A DNA stretch of 64,000 bases from Armatimonadota bacterium (GTDB lineage Bacteria > Armatimonadota > Fimbriimonadia > Fimbriimonadales > Fimbriimonadaceae), in the NCBI GenBank assembly GCA_016789105.1, contig JAEURN010000008.1:124001-188000 (forward strand). Direction: 5' to 3'. Below are positions 42,912 through 53,500 of this stretch, piece after piece (position 1 is the first letter of the stretch; the number at the start of each line of letters is the position of its first letter). The position numbers were made by a program, and so were the translations under genes. The notes below the pieces were generated by a model that was not told the origin of the DNA, did not search any database, and saw nothing but the letters and a program-made list of their open reading frames with translations.

Positions 42912-42917
42912 AATATA
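42912..42917 (-). promoter_or_regulatory. -10 box TATATT of the rpmH operon
   Basis: TATATT, read on the minus strand, lies 51 nt before the rpmH ATG in the 130-nt divergent gap. The -35 region is GC-rich and unconvincing. Confidence 0.45.
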
Positions 42918-42977
42918 CCCGCGCGAACCTGAGCCGGAAACCTGCGCGGCATCAGGCGGGTCCATTGGCGGCAAAGC

Positions 42978-42983
42978 TATACT
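42978..42983 (+). promoter_or_regulatory. -10 box TATACT 8 nt before the start at 42991
   Basis: TATACT ends 8 nt before the ATG of the DUF885 gene, so its mRNA would have essentially no 5' leader. It follows the same pattern as 4361-4366 and 7372-7377. Confidence 0.5.
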
Positions 42984-42990
42984 CCCGCAC

Positions 42991-44700
42991 ATGGGCTTCC
43001 TCACCGGCATCATCGCCTTGGCAATGGCTACAGCCCCCGCAACCCCGACCATGAAGGACCTCATGATCCGTTATTCGGCCGACCGAGACGCCCTGCAACG
43101 CCTGCACACCTTTCCAGAAGCCCCGTCGGCCATCGCAGCCTTCTCCACCCATCTCGACACCGTGGAACGGGAACTCCAAAACGTGCCGTTCAGCCAACTC
43201 ACCCAAGATGATCGGGCCGATTGGGTGTTGATGCGCCTGGACATTGATCGCCAACGGCAAAGCCTGCGGGAACTGACCAGCGACCTTGAAGAATCCCAAC
43301 CCCTGCACCCGTTTTTGGCCCATGTCGCCGAATTCCACGACCAAAGGATCAGCCGGACCATCCCCGACTCCCGCGGATTCGCCGCCAGCCTCGACAAACT
43401 CGGCAAAGAAATAAAGGAAGCCCATGACCAATGGGCGGCAAAGCTCAAGGACGAGCCGGCTGGCAAACTGATTCCCGAAAATGTGGCGCTCCGCGCCGTG
43501 GGGACGCTCCAAAACTGCCGGCGCGCCCTCGATGGCTGGTACACCCACTTTGCCGGTTACGACCCCCAATTCACCTGGTGGTGCAAACGCTCTTACGAAG
43601 ACTGCGCCAAAGAGCTGGACAGCTACGCGGCGTTTGTCAAACGCGAATTCACCGGCCGGGAAGCTGACCCCAACAAAATCGTCGGCGACCCTGTGGGCCG
43701 GGAAGCCCTCGTCTCCGCCCTCAAACGGGAGATGATCGACTACACCCCAGAAGAATTGATCGAAATTGCCGAAAACGAAATGGCCTGGGTGGACAAAGAA
43801 TTCAAAAAGGCGGCCAAAGAACTTGGCTACGGCGACGATTGGCGGGCGGCCCTGGAGCACGTTAAAAACCTGTACGTCGATCCCGGCCAGCAACCTAGGC
43901 TCATCCGGGAATTGGCCGACGAAGCAACCGACTACCTTGAAAAGAACGACCTTGTTACCATCCCGCCACTGGCCAAAGACGTGTGGCGGATGGACATGAT
44001 GTCGCCAGAACGGCAACTCACCAGCCCGTTCTTCCTTGGCGGCGAATCGATCCTCATTTCATTCCCGACCGACGAGATGACCTACGACCAAAAACTCATG
44101 AGCCTGCGGGCAAACAACCGTTACTTTGCCAAGGCCACCGTCCACCACGAACTCATCCCGGGACATCACCTCCAATTCTTCATGACCTCCCGGTACAACA
44201 CGCATCGGCAAGGCGTTTCGGGAACCCCGTTCTGGGTGGAAGGCTGGGCGCTCTATTGGGAGTTCCTGCTGTACAAGCGGGGCTTTGCCGCGACCCCGGA
44301 AGAAAAAATTGGGTTCCTGTTCTGGCGCAAGCACCGCTGCGCGCGAATCATCTTTTCCCTCAAATTCCATCTTGGCCAAATGACCGCCCCGGAATGCGTG
44401 AAAATGCTCACCGACGTCGTCGGGCACGAACAAAGCACCGCCGAAGGCGAAGTCCGGCGTTCGTTTGGAGGGGCTTATCCGCCGCTTTACCAAGCCGCTT
44501 ACATGTTGGGAGCCTTGCAACTCTGGCAGATCCGACGCGAATTGGTAGACACGGGCAAAATCCCCGAAAAGGAATTTCACGACCGGATCCTGCAATACGG
44601 CAACATGCCTTGGGCGCTGGTCCGACAACTGCTCAGCGGTGAAAAGATCGAAAAAGAATTGAAGCCGTGGAAGTTCTACCACGGCAACGTGGAAAGCTAA
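42991..44700 (+). CDS. DUF885 family zinc metallopeptidase, secreted
   Basis: The 569-residue protein starts with a signal peptide ([18 protein letters not shown]). The long helical body typical of DUF885 leads to the zinc motif [15 protein letters not shown] near residue 385, followed by [18 protein letters not shown] with the third ligand glutamate, and a C-terminal block [23 protein letters not shown]885 proteins are gluzincin-like carboxy- or aminopeptidases, often in lipoprotein or secreted form. The substrate is unknown. It ends 4 nt inside the convergent selD. Confidence 0.9.
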   Translation: MGFLTGIIALAMATAPATPTMKDLMIRYSADRDALQRLHTFPEAPSAIAAFSTHLDTVERELQNVPFSQLTQDDRADWVLMRLDIDRQRQSLRELTSDLEESQPLHPFLAHVAEFHDQRISRTIPDSRGFAASLDKLGKEIKEAHDQWAAKLKDEPAGKLIPENVALRAVGTLQNCRRALDGWYTHFAGYDPQFTWWCKRSYEDCAKELDSYAAFVKREFTGREADPNKIVGDPVGREALVSALKREMIDYTPEELIEIAENEMAWVDKEFKKAAKELGYGDDWRAALEHVKNLYVDPGQQPRLIRELADEATDYLEKNDLVTIPPLAKDVWRMDMMSPERQLTSPFFLGGESILISFPTDEMTYDQKLMSLRANNRYFAKATVHHELIPGHHLQFFMTSRYNTHRQGVSGTPFWVEGWALYWEFLLYKRGFAATPEEKIGFLFWRKHRCARIIFSLKFHLGQMTAPECVKMLTDVVGHEQSTAEGEVRRSFGGAYPPLYQAAYMLGALQLWQIRRELVDTGKIPEKEFHDRILQYGNMPWALVRQLLSGEKIEKELKPWKFYHGNVES

Positions 44701-45695
44701 GGCAACAGCACAAAGCCCGGCTCGCCGGGTTCGATCCATCCGATTTCCGCTGAGCCCTGGATTTCGGTTTGGGAACAACAAGCCAGACCCCCACTGGTCT
44801 GCGGGTCAAAGGCGGCTTCCACCAACCATCCAGGAACCCCGTTGTCGCACACAAACATCCCGCCCGCCGCTTCGCGGTTCTTGCGGCTCCCGCCGGTCAG
44901 GCAGTTTTCGGCCACCATGCGTTCCACACCCGGCAAAATCGGGAGCTTTGATGCTTGCACCACCACCTTTACCCCGCTACCCCGCGCGATGTTGAGCAAG
45001 TGCCCGACCAACCCGAACCCGGTGACATCAGTCGCACACCGGACCCCGGCTGCATGGGCAAACTCCATTGCCTCCCGATTGAGCCGGGCCATGGATGCGG
45101 TGGCCGCGGCAATTTCATCCGCGCTAGCTTTGTCGAATTTGGCTGCCGTACTCGCAATGCCGGTGCCGAGCGGTTTGCCCAAGAACAACCGGTCACCAGG
45201 CCGGGCGGCCGTGTTGGCAAAGACCTTGCCTTCTTCAACGATGCCGGTGACACTCAGGCCGAACTTCGGCTCCCGGTCCTCGACGCTATGCCCTCCGACC
45301 ACCACGGCCCCGGCCTCCGCACACTTGTCGGCCATCCCGACCAGGATCTGAGCCCAGATTTCGGCCGGGGCCGCTTCCGGGTCGAAGCAGGCGATGTTCA
45401 TCACCGTGATTGGGCGACCGCCCATTGCGTAAACATCGCTCAGGGCATTTGCGGCGGCAATGGCCCCGTAGCTGTAGGGGTCGTCCACAACCGGGGTAAA
45501 GAAATCGACCGTCTGCACCAGAGCCAGGCCAGGTTGCCCGGACACACGGATGACCCCCGCATCGTCCCGGGTGTCGAAACCGACAAGCAGGTCGGGATGC
45601 GTCTGCAAAGGCAAGCGGCGGAGAACCTCCGCCAATTGGGCCGGGCCCAATTTGCCCGCTCAACCAGAGCAAGATACGAGGTGCGTCAAACGCAT
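44697..45695 (-). CDS. selD: Selenophosphate synthase SelD, itself a selenoprotein (UGA = Sec at codon 12)
   Basis: SelD makes selenophosphate from selenide and ATP for selenocysteine and selenouridine. From the ATG at 45695 the frame reads MRLTHLVSCSG, then TGA (45660-45662), then AGKLGPAQLAEVL. The UGA falls on the catalytic Cys/Sec position of SelD, followed by the invariant active-site Lys. The rest is standard: DDAGVI, ANALSDVYAMGG, VVGGHSVEDREPKFGLSVTG, CATDVTGFGLVGHL. Length with Sec is 332 residues. The conventional TTG at 45650 would remove the active site. A possible TATTCT -10 box lies 9 nt upstream of the ATG. Confidence 0.93.
45617..45652 (-). promoter_or_regulatory. Candidate bacterial SECIS stem-loops after the selD UGA
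   Basis: Two stem-loops lie inside the selD coding sequence. AATTGGG/CCCAATT (7 bp, loop CCCGG) begins 8 nt after the UGA. GGCGGAG/CTCCGCC (7 bp, loop GTT) has its loop 34-36 nt after the UGA, within the range usual for bacterial SECIS elements. Either or both could recruit SelB. Confidence 0.6.
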
Positions 45696-45770
45696 AGGTC
45701 TGCCAGAATACCGCTGGGTTGGCAGGCGGTGGGTTAGGTAGTCTCTCATCGGCCGGGAGCCAAGATTCCG

Positions 45771-47168
45771 ATGCGTTCGAAAACCATCCTCATTACGGTG
45801 GCCGCAACCTTAGCGGCCCAATTTGCGACCGCCCAGTCTCAAAGCTGGGAGAAGCTGATCGTGCCCGGACTCTCCTACCGGATGGAGGTCGACTTTGCCT
45901 TGCCCCGGGTCATCCATGCCTTTCGCTATGTGCCGGGTTCAGGCAAGGTGTTTTCAGCACCTGAGCTGGCGGGATCCCAAGTGTTTGTTCCCGACAACGA
46001 CACCAAGGGCCGCGAGCCCTTGACCAGGACGATGGAGTCGGTCGGCGCCCTCGCCGGGGTGAACGCCGATTTCTTCCCCTGGACGGGCGACCCGATCGGC
46101 ATGATGGTGCGCAAAGGCGAGCTCATCAGCCTGCCTTATCAAAAGCGGTCGTCGTTCAGCTGGGGGGCGGGCTACTTTGCTTGCGGCCCTGTGGAAACAA
46201 CCCTCGCCCTGCAACTCAACAACTCGCTCAAGACCATCGACCTGCTCAATGCCGAAGTCGGGGATAACCAGCTGGGGCTTTTCACGCCGGTCGCGGCATC
46301 GGCTCGGTCTTCCGTCGACGGGATTTACGCTGTCCTCTCCACCGAAGATATCCTGAAGCCGAGCGGGGTTGTGCAGACCAAAGTGGAGCTGATCACCCCA
46401 GATCTCAAATCTGCGGCCGTCAAGCCCGGCCAAATGGTTTTGGTCGGCACCGGCAACCAAAAAGGGGCCGTCAGTTCCCTTTCCGTTGGGCAATCGCTTT
46501 CCATTCGAACCGTCTCACAGGGGGCTGATTTCACCAAGGCCCTGCACACCATTGGTGGCGGGCCCCGGCTGATTTCGGGCGGGAAACCGGCGATGGACCT
46601 CGCCGCCGAAGGCATCCAACCGAGTTTTTCGACCACGATGCACCCGAGGACGGCGATCGGTTCCACCAAGGATGGGGACATTTGGTTCGTGGTTGTGGAA
46701 GGGCGGCAAGCAATGAGCCGCGGGGCAACCCTTGATGAACTCACCGCGATCATGCAAGGCCTCGGTTGCGTCGAAGCGATGAACCTGGATGGGGGCGGGA
46801 GTTCCACGCTGGCCCTGGGCGGGTTGGTGGTCAACCGACCAAGCGACAAAGGCATCGAACGCGCCATCTGCAACAGCCTGTTGCTGTTCGGCGAACTCCC
46901 CGAACCCGCGCCCGACACCGCCTATGTGATCAAAGGGGCGCCCAAAGTGTCCGAAGGCACCTCGGCCTCTTTTGCCGTCATCGACTCAAAGGGTGAGCGC
47001 GTGTCTTTGAGCAAAGTGATCTGGGCCGCCCAGGGATCCGGCTGGATCGACCAATCTGGCACGTTGCGGACTCTCGGGGTCGGGAAAGCTACCGTGAGCG
47101 CGTGGATCGGGGGGCGGGTGGTTTCGGTTGATATCGAAGTGACTCCGAACGACCCGGGCGGAAAATGA
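45771..47168 (+). CDS. Secreted phosphodiester glycosidase family protein (NAGPA/DUF2233)
   Basis: The 465-residue protein has a signal peptide (ILITVAATLAAQFATAQS). A NAGPA-type catalytic domain follows: GALAGVNADFFPWTGDPIGM, TIGGGPRLISGGKPAM, MHPRTAIGSTKDGDIWFVVV, and the hallmark MNLDGGGSSTLALGG near residue 345. A C-terminal Ig-like domain (about residues 385-460) follows. Family members cleave GlcNAc-phosphodiester or related glycosidic links, often in cell-wall or exopolysaccharide metabolism. The substrate is undetermined. Confidence 0.88.
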   Translation: MRSKTILITVAATLAAQFATAQSQSWEKLIVPGLSYRMEVDFALPRVIHAFRYVPGSGKVFSAPELAGSQVFVPDNDTKGREPLTRTMESVGALAGVNADFFPWTGDPIGMMVRKGELISLPYQKRSSFSWGAGYFACGPVETTLALQLNNSLKTIDLLNAEVGDNQLGLFTPVAASARSSVDGIYAVLSTEDILKPSGVVQTKVELITPDLKSAAVKPGQMVLVGTGNQKGAVSSLSVGQSLSIRTVSQGADFTKALHTIGGGPRLISGGKPAMDLAAEGIQPSFSTTMHPRTAIGSTKDGDIWFVVVEGRQAMSRGATLDELTAIMQGLGCVEAMNLDGGGSSTLALGGLVVNRPSDKGIERAICNSLLLFGELPEPAPDTAYVIKGAPKVSEGTSASFAVIDSKGERVSLSKVIWAAQGSGWIDQSGTLRTLGVGKATVSAWIGGRVVSVDIEVTPNDPGGK

Positions 47169-47265
47169 GGGCAAAGTCCCAACAAGAAGCAATCAAGCAA
47201 CCAGAAGGCCAACCAGCCCGGTAACCATTCCGGGAAGTGGCATCCGTGCCATAACTGGGAAAGTC

Positions 47266-50200
47266 ATGTTGATTTCATCGCTCGCAGCCCTCGCAATGGG
47301 GCAAGCGCTCACCGATCCGGTCCGCCTGATGCGCTGGCCCGATGTCCACGGCGACAAGATCGCCTTCGTCTATGCCTCCGATATCTGGGTGGCTGACCTC
47401 AAGGGCGGGGCCGCTCGGCGGCTCACCTCGCACCCGGGTCTGGAATCGCTGCCAAAGTTTTCTCCGGACGGCAAGACCATCGCCTTCACCGGCCAATACG
47501 ACGGGGCCAACAACGTCTACACGATCCCGGTCGATGGCGGCGTGCCCAAACGGCTGACCTTTGAACCGGCCAACGAATCGGTTGAAGGCTGGACACCCGA
47601 CGGCAAAAAGGTCGCGTTCAGCTCCAACTACGGCAACCACACCAACCGGATGGCCCGGCTTTGGTTCGTCGATGCCAAAGGCGGCAACCCTGAACGGACC
47701 GATATCTCCGAGGTTGCCGACCTCTCCTTCAGCCCCGATGGTTCGATGATGGCCTACAACCGGGCCCAAAGCCACCAGTTCAACTGGCGCCGCTACCGCG
47801 GGGGGACCCAAGGCCGCATCTCGTTTTGGGACTTCAAGACCGGCTCCTATTCGGAAATCCCGGCCGACCGCGAGCAGAACTACTTCCCGATGTGGGTGGG
47901 AGAGGACGTCTACTTCCTGAGCGACCGGAATCTCGCCAACATCAACCTCTACAAATACAACACCAAGTCCAAAAAGGTCAGCCAGGTCACCAATTACACC
48001 GACGGCGACATGCGTTGGCCTTCCACCGACGGCAAAACGCTGGTGTTCGAGCGCAAGCTGCGGCTTTGGTCGATGGATTTGGCCAGCGGGCAAGTGACCG
48101 CGCTCGACCCGCATGTGAGCGGTGACAACCTTTCCATGCGACCGCGCTATGTCAACCTTGGCAACCAGGTTTCGAACTTTGCGCTTTCGCCGACGGGCAA
48201 ACGGCTCGCGGTCGAAGCCCGGGGCGATGTGTTCAGCGTGCCAGCCACCAGCGGCGAAACCCGCAACCTCTCCGATTCCGACGGCGTGCGTGAGCAAAGC
48301 CCCGTCTGGAGCCCGGACGGTCAGCATATCTATTACTTGACTGACCGGTCTGGAAATGTCCAGTTGGCGCGGCGCGCCCAAATGGGTGGGCCGGAGGAAT
48401 CCATCCCCATCCCCGCTGGGGTTGTCCCTTCACGGTTTGACATCAGTCCGGACGGCAAGCACATCGCCCTTTATGGCATCGACTTTAGCCTCTACACCAT
48501 CAACTTGGAGACCAAGCAGTCTAAATTGGTCATCCGGGACATGGGCGGCCCGGTCAACGCCGATTGGTCGTTTGACGGCCAATACCTGGCCTACACCAAA
48601 ACCTTGCCCAACCTTTTGAGCGCGGTCTGCATTTATGACCTGGCGAACGGCATGGAGCACGAGGTGAACCGGGGCATGTTTGCCGACACTTCCCCCACAT
48701 TCGACCTCACGGGCAAGTACCTCTACTTCATCTCGGCCCGCGATTACGCCCCCAACAACGGCGTGCTCGGCCCGACACTGGAACAAACCGGGGACATCCA
48801 ACGCGTCTACATGACGACCCTTCACAAGGGTGACCCGAACCCGCTGTTGCCGACCGGCGACGAAGAACCGGTCAAGGGTGGGGAAGAGGGTTCCAACCCG
48901 GAAACCGGCAAGGGGATCGACTTTGCGGGAATCGAGTCCCGCACCATTTCCCTGCCCTATCCGGTCGGATCTTATCAAGGTCTGGTCGGATTGAAGAACG
49001 GGGTGATGGTGTTTGCCGGCAATGCGGCCACGTCGTTCAGCCTCGTCAGCAAGTCGATTGCACCGATCATGCCGCAACTCCAAGGCGCGACCTTCAACTA
49101 TGACCGCACCAAAATGGCTTACTCCCTGGGCAGCACGATCGGCATCGTCGATGTCCGGCCGGGCAACAAGCCGGGCGATGGGGCCGTGGCCCTCAACCGG
49201 GTCGGCCGCGTGATCGACCCCGCTAAGGAGTACAAGCAGATGTTCTGGAACGCGTGGCGCTACGAGCGCGACAACTTCTATGACGAAGGGATGCTTGGGC
49301 TCGATTGGAAGGCGATTGGCGACAAATATGCCGCTTTGCTCCCCGACATCGGCGACCGCAGCGACTTTGATTACATCCTCGGCCAATTGATCGGCGAACT
49401 CGGTACCGGCCACTCCTACATCACGCCCGGCGCGGGCGGAAGCGACCCGATGACCCCGCCATGCGGATTGTTGGGGGCGGATTATCAAGCCGTTGGCAAC
49501 AAAATCAAAATCACCAAGGTCTATCGAGGCGTCGATTACCTCCCCGATGTCCGGGGCCCGTTGGGGGCGATTGGAGTCGATGTCAACGACGGTGACTTCC
49601 TGCTGGCCATCGACGGGGAGGCCGTCACCCCGGCCAAAAGCATCACCGAAATGCTGATGGGCAAGGTCGGCCGAGGGGTGGAAATCACCGTCAATTCCTC
49701 ACCTTCGATGGAAGGTGCCCGGAAGTACACGGTCTACCCGACGGTTAGCGAAACCAACCTGCGCTACGAGAGTTGGGTTGAAGAGCGCCGGGCTTTTGTC
49801 GACAAAATGAGCGGTGGCAAGATCGGCTACATGCACGTGCCGGACACCAATGTGCAAGGCATGATCCTGTTCCTCCGCGGCTACCTGTCGCAATTCGACA
49901 AAGAAGCTTGGGTCATCGATGAACGGTACAACGGGGGCGGCTGGATCCCGACCTTCTACATCAACTACCTGTCCGCCCACTTCACCAACGTGATCGCACC
50001 CCGCTATGGCGCGAACACGGGCCTGGAGCCGTCGTTGAACGGGCCAAAAGCGATGCTGATCAACCAGCACGCAGGCTCGGGTGGCGACCTGTTCCCCTAC
50101 CTGTTCAAAAAGGCCGGCATCGGCCCGCTGATCGGGAAACGGACATGGGGCGGCCTGGTCGGCATCCAAGGCACCTATCCGCTTGTTGGAGGCGGCGGGC

Positions 50201-50421
50201 TGACCGCTCCGGCGTTCGGCATCTTTGACCCGGACACCGGCAAGTGGATCGCCGAAAACAAAGGGGTCGACCCTGACATCGACATCGACGACCGGCCAGA
50301 TCTCGCCGCAAAAGGGCAAGATCCCCAACTGGCCAAAGCCGTCGAGGTCCTGCAAGGTCAAATCAAGGGAGGGCCCAAGCCGCTGACCCGGCCGCCCTTC
50401 CCAAAAGTCGGCGGAAATTAA
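47266..50421 (+). CDS. Tricorn-like S41 protease with beta-propeller and PDZ domain
   Basis: The 1051-residue protein resembles tricorn protease homologues. N-terminal WD40-like/TolB-type propeller repeats include KFSPDGKTIAFTG, GWTPDGKKVAFSS and VWSPDGQHIYYLT. These are followed by a C1/PDZ region (DVNDGDFLLAIDGEAVTPAK near residue 770) and an S41 core with GKIGYMHVPDTNVQGM, VIDERYNGGGWIP and the nucleophile Ser in NQHAGSGGDLFPY. A short hydrophobic start (MLISSLAALAMGQA) could be a weak signal peptide, suggesting a periplasmic location. It probably degrades oligopeptides. Confidence 0.92.
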   Translation: MLISSLAALAMGQALTDPVRLMRWPDVHGDKIAFVYASDIWVADLKGGAARRLTSHPGLESLPKFSPDGKTIAFTGQYDGANNVYTIPVDGGVPKRLTFEPANESVEGWTPDGKKVAFSSNYGNHTNRMARLWFVDAKGGNPERTDISEVADLSFSPDGSMMAYNRAQSHQFNWRRYRGGTQGRISFWDFKTGSYSEIPADREQNYFPMWVGEDVYFLSDRNLANINLYKYNTKSKKVSQVTNYTDGDMRWPSTDGKTLVFERKLRLWSMDLASGQVTALDPHVSGDNLSMRPRYVNLGNQVSNFALSPTGKRLAVEARGDVFSVPATSGETRNLSDSDGVREQSPVWSPDGQHIYYLTDRSGNVQLARRAQMGGPEESIPIPAGVVPSRFDISPDGKHIALYGIDFSLYTINLETKQSKLVIRDMGGPVNADWSFDGQYLAYTKTLPNLLSAVCIYDLANGMEHEVNRGMFADTSPTFDLTGKYLYFISARDYAPNNGVLGPTLEQTGDIQRVYMTTLHKGDPNPLLPTGDEEPVKGGEEGSNPETGKGIDFAGIESRTISLPYPVGSYQGLVGLKNGVMVFAGNAATSFSLVSKSIAPIMPQLQGATFNYDRTKMAYSLGSTIGIVDVRPGNKPGDGAVALNRVGRVIDPAKEYKQMFWNAWRYERDNFYDEGMLGLDWKAIGDKYAALLPDIGDRSDFDYILGQLIGELGTGHSYITPGAGGSDPMTPPCGLLGADYQAVGNKIKITKVYRGVDYLPDVRGPLGAIGVDVNDGDFLLAIDGEAVTPAKSITEMLMGKVGRGVEITVNSSPSMEGARKYTVYPTVSETNLRYESWVEERRAFVDKMSGGKIGYMHVPDTNVQGMILFLRGYLSQFDKEAWVIDERYNGGGWIPTFYINYLSAHFTNVIAPRYGANTGLEPSLNGPKAMLINQHAGSGGDLFPYLFKKAGIGPLIGKRTWGGLVGIQGTYPLVGGGGLTAPAFGIFDPDTGKWIAENKGVDPDIDIDDRPDLAAKGQDPQLAKAVEVLQGQIKGGPKPLTRPPFPKVGGN

Positions 50422-50444
50422 CTTCGCACCCTCAAAAACCTCAA

Positions 50445-50484
50445 GGAAGCCTCCGAGAACAAATTCGGAGGCTTCCGCATTTTT
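50445..50484 (+). terminator. Intrinsic terminator after the tricorn-like gene
   Basis: GGAAGCCTCCGA pairs with TCGGAGGCTTCC over 12 bp (8-nt loop), followed by GCATTTTTG. It separates the protease gene from the GspE-like gene. Confidence 0.82.
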
Positions 50485-50547
50485 GCCGGGAAGCCATCCA
50501 CAACAAAGTGCGGGGCTTGACAGCAAAACCGCAAGGAAACAGCTACG

Positions 50548-53500
50548 ATGGGTGAAAGATTCAACTGGGATCGGCTTTTGAAGCGCAAACCGGAGAAGGA
50601 ACAGGACAACACGATCCAACTCCCGACCGAACCGCCGGGAGCCCCAATCGCCCCGCTGCAAGCGTCCAACCCGTTCCCGGCACCCGCAGCGGAACCAGCT
50701 CCAGTTGCCGCCACGGCTCCGCCCGCCCAAGCACCGGCAAACCGAGCCCCGCTTGTCATCGAGTGGGACGAGTTCCAAAGCTCAGCCCCCGAGCCCACTG
50801 AACCGTTGGCTCCGATTCCGATCGAACCTCCTGCGGGGCGAGCCCCTTCCGGAATCGGATTCTGGGAGCGGTTGGGCCAGGAAACAACCTCGGCCATGGC
50901 AACCCAACCGGAATCCCAGCCGACTCCGGAAATCACCGGCTGGACCGACGTCGAACTCACCCCGGCAGTCGACCCTGTCCAAACTCCCACCGAAAGCAGC
51001 TTGATGGCGGGCACCCGTCCGGCCGAAAGCTATGCACCCATCGAAACGCCCTATATCCGGCCCAGCGAAGAAGAAATCCGCACCAAAACCGACGCCATCG
51101 CAACCAGTCCACTTTGGGACGAGCAGCCGGCTGCCCCCGAGCAACCGGTTCAGCCCCCCGTTTTTGAAACTCCCGCCCCTGCGGCCCACACGCCACCCGT
51201 CGCCCCAGACGCGGAACCTCCAGCTGCCGAAACACCTGCGGTGGAGGCTCCGACCGGCCTGAGGGCAATCCCCACCAAGGAGTCGGTGGATATGGACGAT
51301 TGGCTGAACGGTGTTGAGTCAAGCCCGGCGGCAACCAGCCCGGCGCCCGAATTTGCCCCGCAAACCCCGGAACCTGCAATACCGGAAATATCGGCACCGG
51401 TCGAGTTTTCGACCCCACCGGTCATCGGCGAAACAACCGTGCTCGAACAGACGGCCGAGAATACCCATCTTGAGGCGCAATCCATTGATGTCCAAGAAGA
51501 CGCGTCGCTCGAACCAGACCAAATCTGGAGCGATTCAATGAATGGCGTGCCTGATAACCCGATCCAACCGCCTTCCCAAGAATCCAGCCTGGAATCTTGG
51601 TCGAACCCTACTGAAGCCTTTGGGCCTGAGCCCCTTGCGCAACTGGCAGAAGGCGCGGATGCGGTGGTGCCCCCTGTGGCTCCCCCGGTGTTTGAACCGC
51701 AATCACAAGAAATCGAGCCGGAAACCGTGCTTGCCAGTCCGGTTGGCCCCTCCATTACGGCAGATTTGGCCACGCCCGAACCCGAATCCTGGACCGACCA
51801 ACCGGCAGTGCATGGGGCGGAAGCCATGGCAGAGCCCAGTTTGGATGAACCGCAAGCCGCCGATGCCCCGCCGACTGACGGCTTGGTGGCCCAATCCAAC
51901 CCCAACGACTTTTGGGCTAGCATCGCCTCGGCCAAACCGCAAACCAGTACCGCCGCATCGCCGGAACCCCTGGCGGTTGCGCCAGAGCCGATTGTGGAGC
52001 CGGCACAAGCACCGGATGCATCCATGGAGGCCATCGATGCCCAAGCCGATTCAGAACGGGAACTCCGGATTGGCGACGTCTTGCTCAAACACAAGCTTGT
52101 CGCCCCGGCCCAGTTGGAACGTGCCCTGGCCCGGCAACGCGATTCAAAAGAAAAGCTCGGCCAGGTGTTGGTCAGCATGGGCTTGATCAGCGAACGCCGC
52201 CTGCTCCAAGTTTTGGCGACGCAAAAGGGGGTCAGCCCCTGGCACTTGGAAGACGATGCACCGAGCCAGGACGCCTTGGCGCTGGTCGACCACGAAACAT
52301 GCCGGCTCTTCCAGGTTTTGCCGGTTGCGGTGCGGGGGGATTTGTTGCTGCTGGCAATGCGCGACAGCGACGACCATGAAGCCCTTGCGGCAGTCCGGAC
52401 AGCTTCTGGCAAGCGAGTTGAGCCGGTCTTGGCGGACGAGGCCCGGCTGGCTTCAACAATCGACATGGCTTATGGCGTCGCCCGGGAACACCATTCCACC
52501 ATCGTTGAAGGAATGGTTGAGATCGCCCACGAACACGAGGTTAACCTCAGCGACGGCGATATCGTCAACCCGGAACGACCCGACCACCTTTCGGCACTCT
52601 TCCGCGAACTTTCGGCCGATGCAAAGCGCAAAGGCGCCACGTCGATCACCGTCGCCCAAGGTGCCGACATGGGGGAAATCCTCTACCGGATCCACGGGCG
52701 GCTTTGCCCCGTGCAAAAGATCCCAGCCTCTTTGGCCAACAGCATCGTCGCAAATGCCAAGTCCGCCATGGAAGAGGGCCAGACCCCCTTTGAAATCGGG
52801 GCCGGATGCAAGGTCGCCCTTACCACGGGCAAACAAGGTGAGAACTTTGTTTTGACGCTGCCTCAAGCAGCCCGCGAAGTTGTCGGACTCGAGGCCATGG
52901 ACATCGAGCCAGAAAACCTCAAACTCCTCCGCGACCTGATCGACCGGCCGTACGGCCTGTTCTTGGTCACGGGATCCGCCCGGAGCGGCAAAGAAGCCAC
53001 CAGCATGGCCATTGCCCAGGAACTAGAACGGCAAGGCCGCGCCGTCACGCGGGCCAACGAAGGAGAATCGATCGCCGAACAAATCCAACTGGCCGTGACA
53101 TCGGAAAGCGAAGTGATTTTGGTTGGCGAACTGCAGTTGGAGGAAGATGTGCGGGCCGCCGTGAAAGCCGCCTCATCCGGACACCTCATCATTGCCGAAA
53201 CCACGGCGAACGATGCGCCCACCGCGATCCAGCAAGTGATTTGCAACGGAGCCGACCCGTACCTGCTGGCCACGGTTTTGAACGGCGTTTGGTGCCAAGC
53301 GGTTGCGCCCAAGCTGTGCTTGCACTGCCGGTGCGGCCAAGCCCTCACTGACTCCCAACGGGAACTCTTGGATCAATACGGTCAGCGCCAGGTCACCCAG
53401 GTCTTTGAGGCCAAAGGGTGCGACCAGTGCAACCAAACCGGAGTTTCGGGTGAGATCGTGCTGAGCGAAGTCATGCCGGTCAGCAGCGACGTGAGCCTGC

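Noticed and set aside
45644-45650. Conventional TTG start for selD at 45650
   Set aside because: It removes the active-site Sec/Lys segment, which is conserved and in frame across the UGA.
51150-52466. Minus-strand open frame rich in Ser/Gly opposite the GspE-like gene
   Set aside because: It is the complement of the Pro/Ala/Glu-rich region; composition alone explains the lack of stops.
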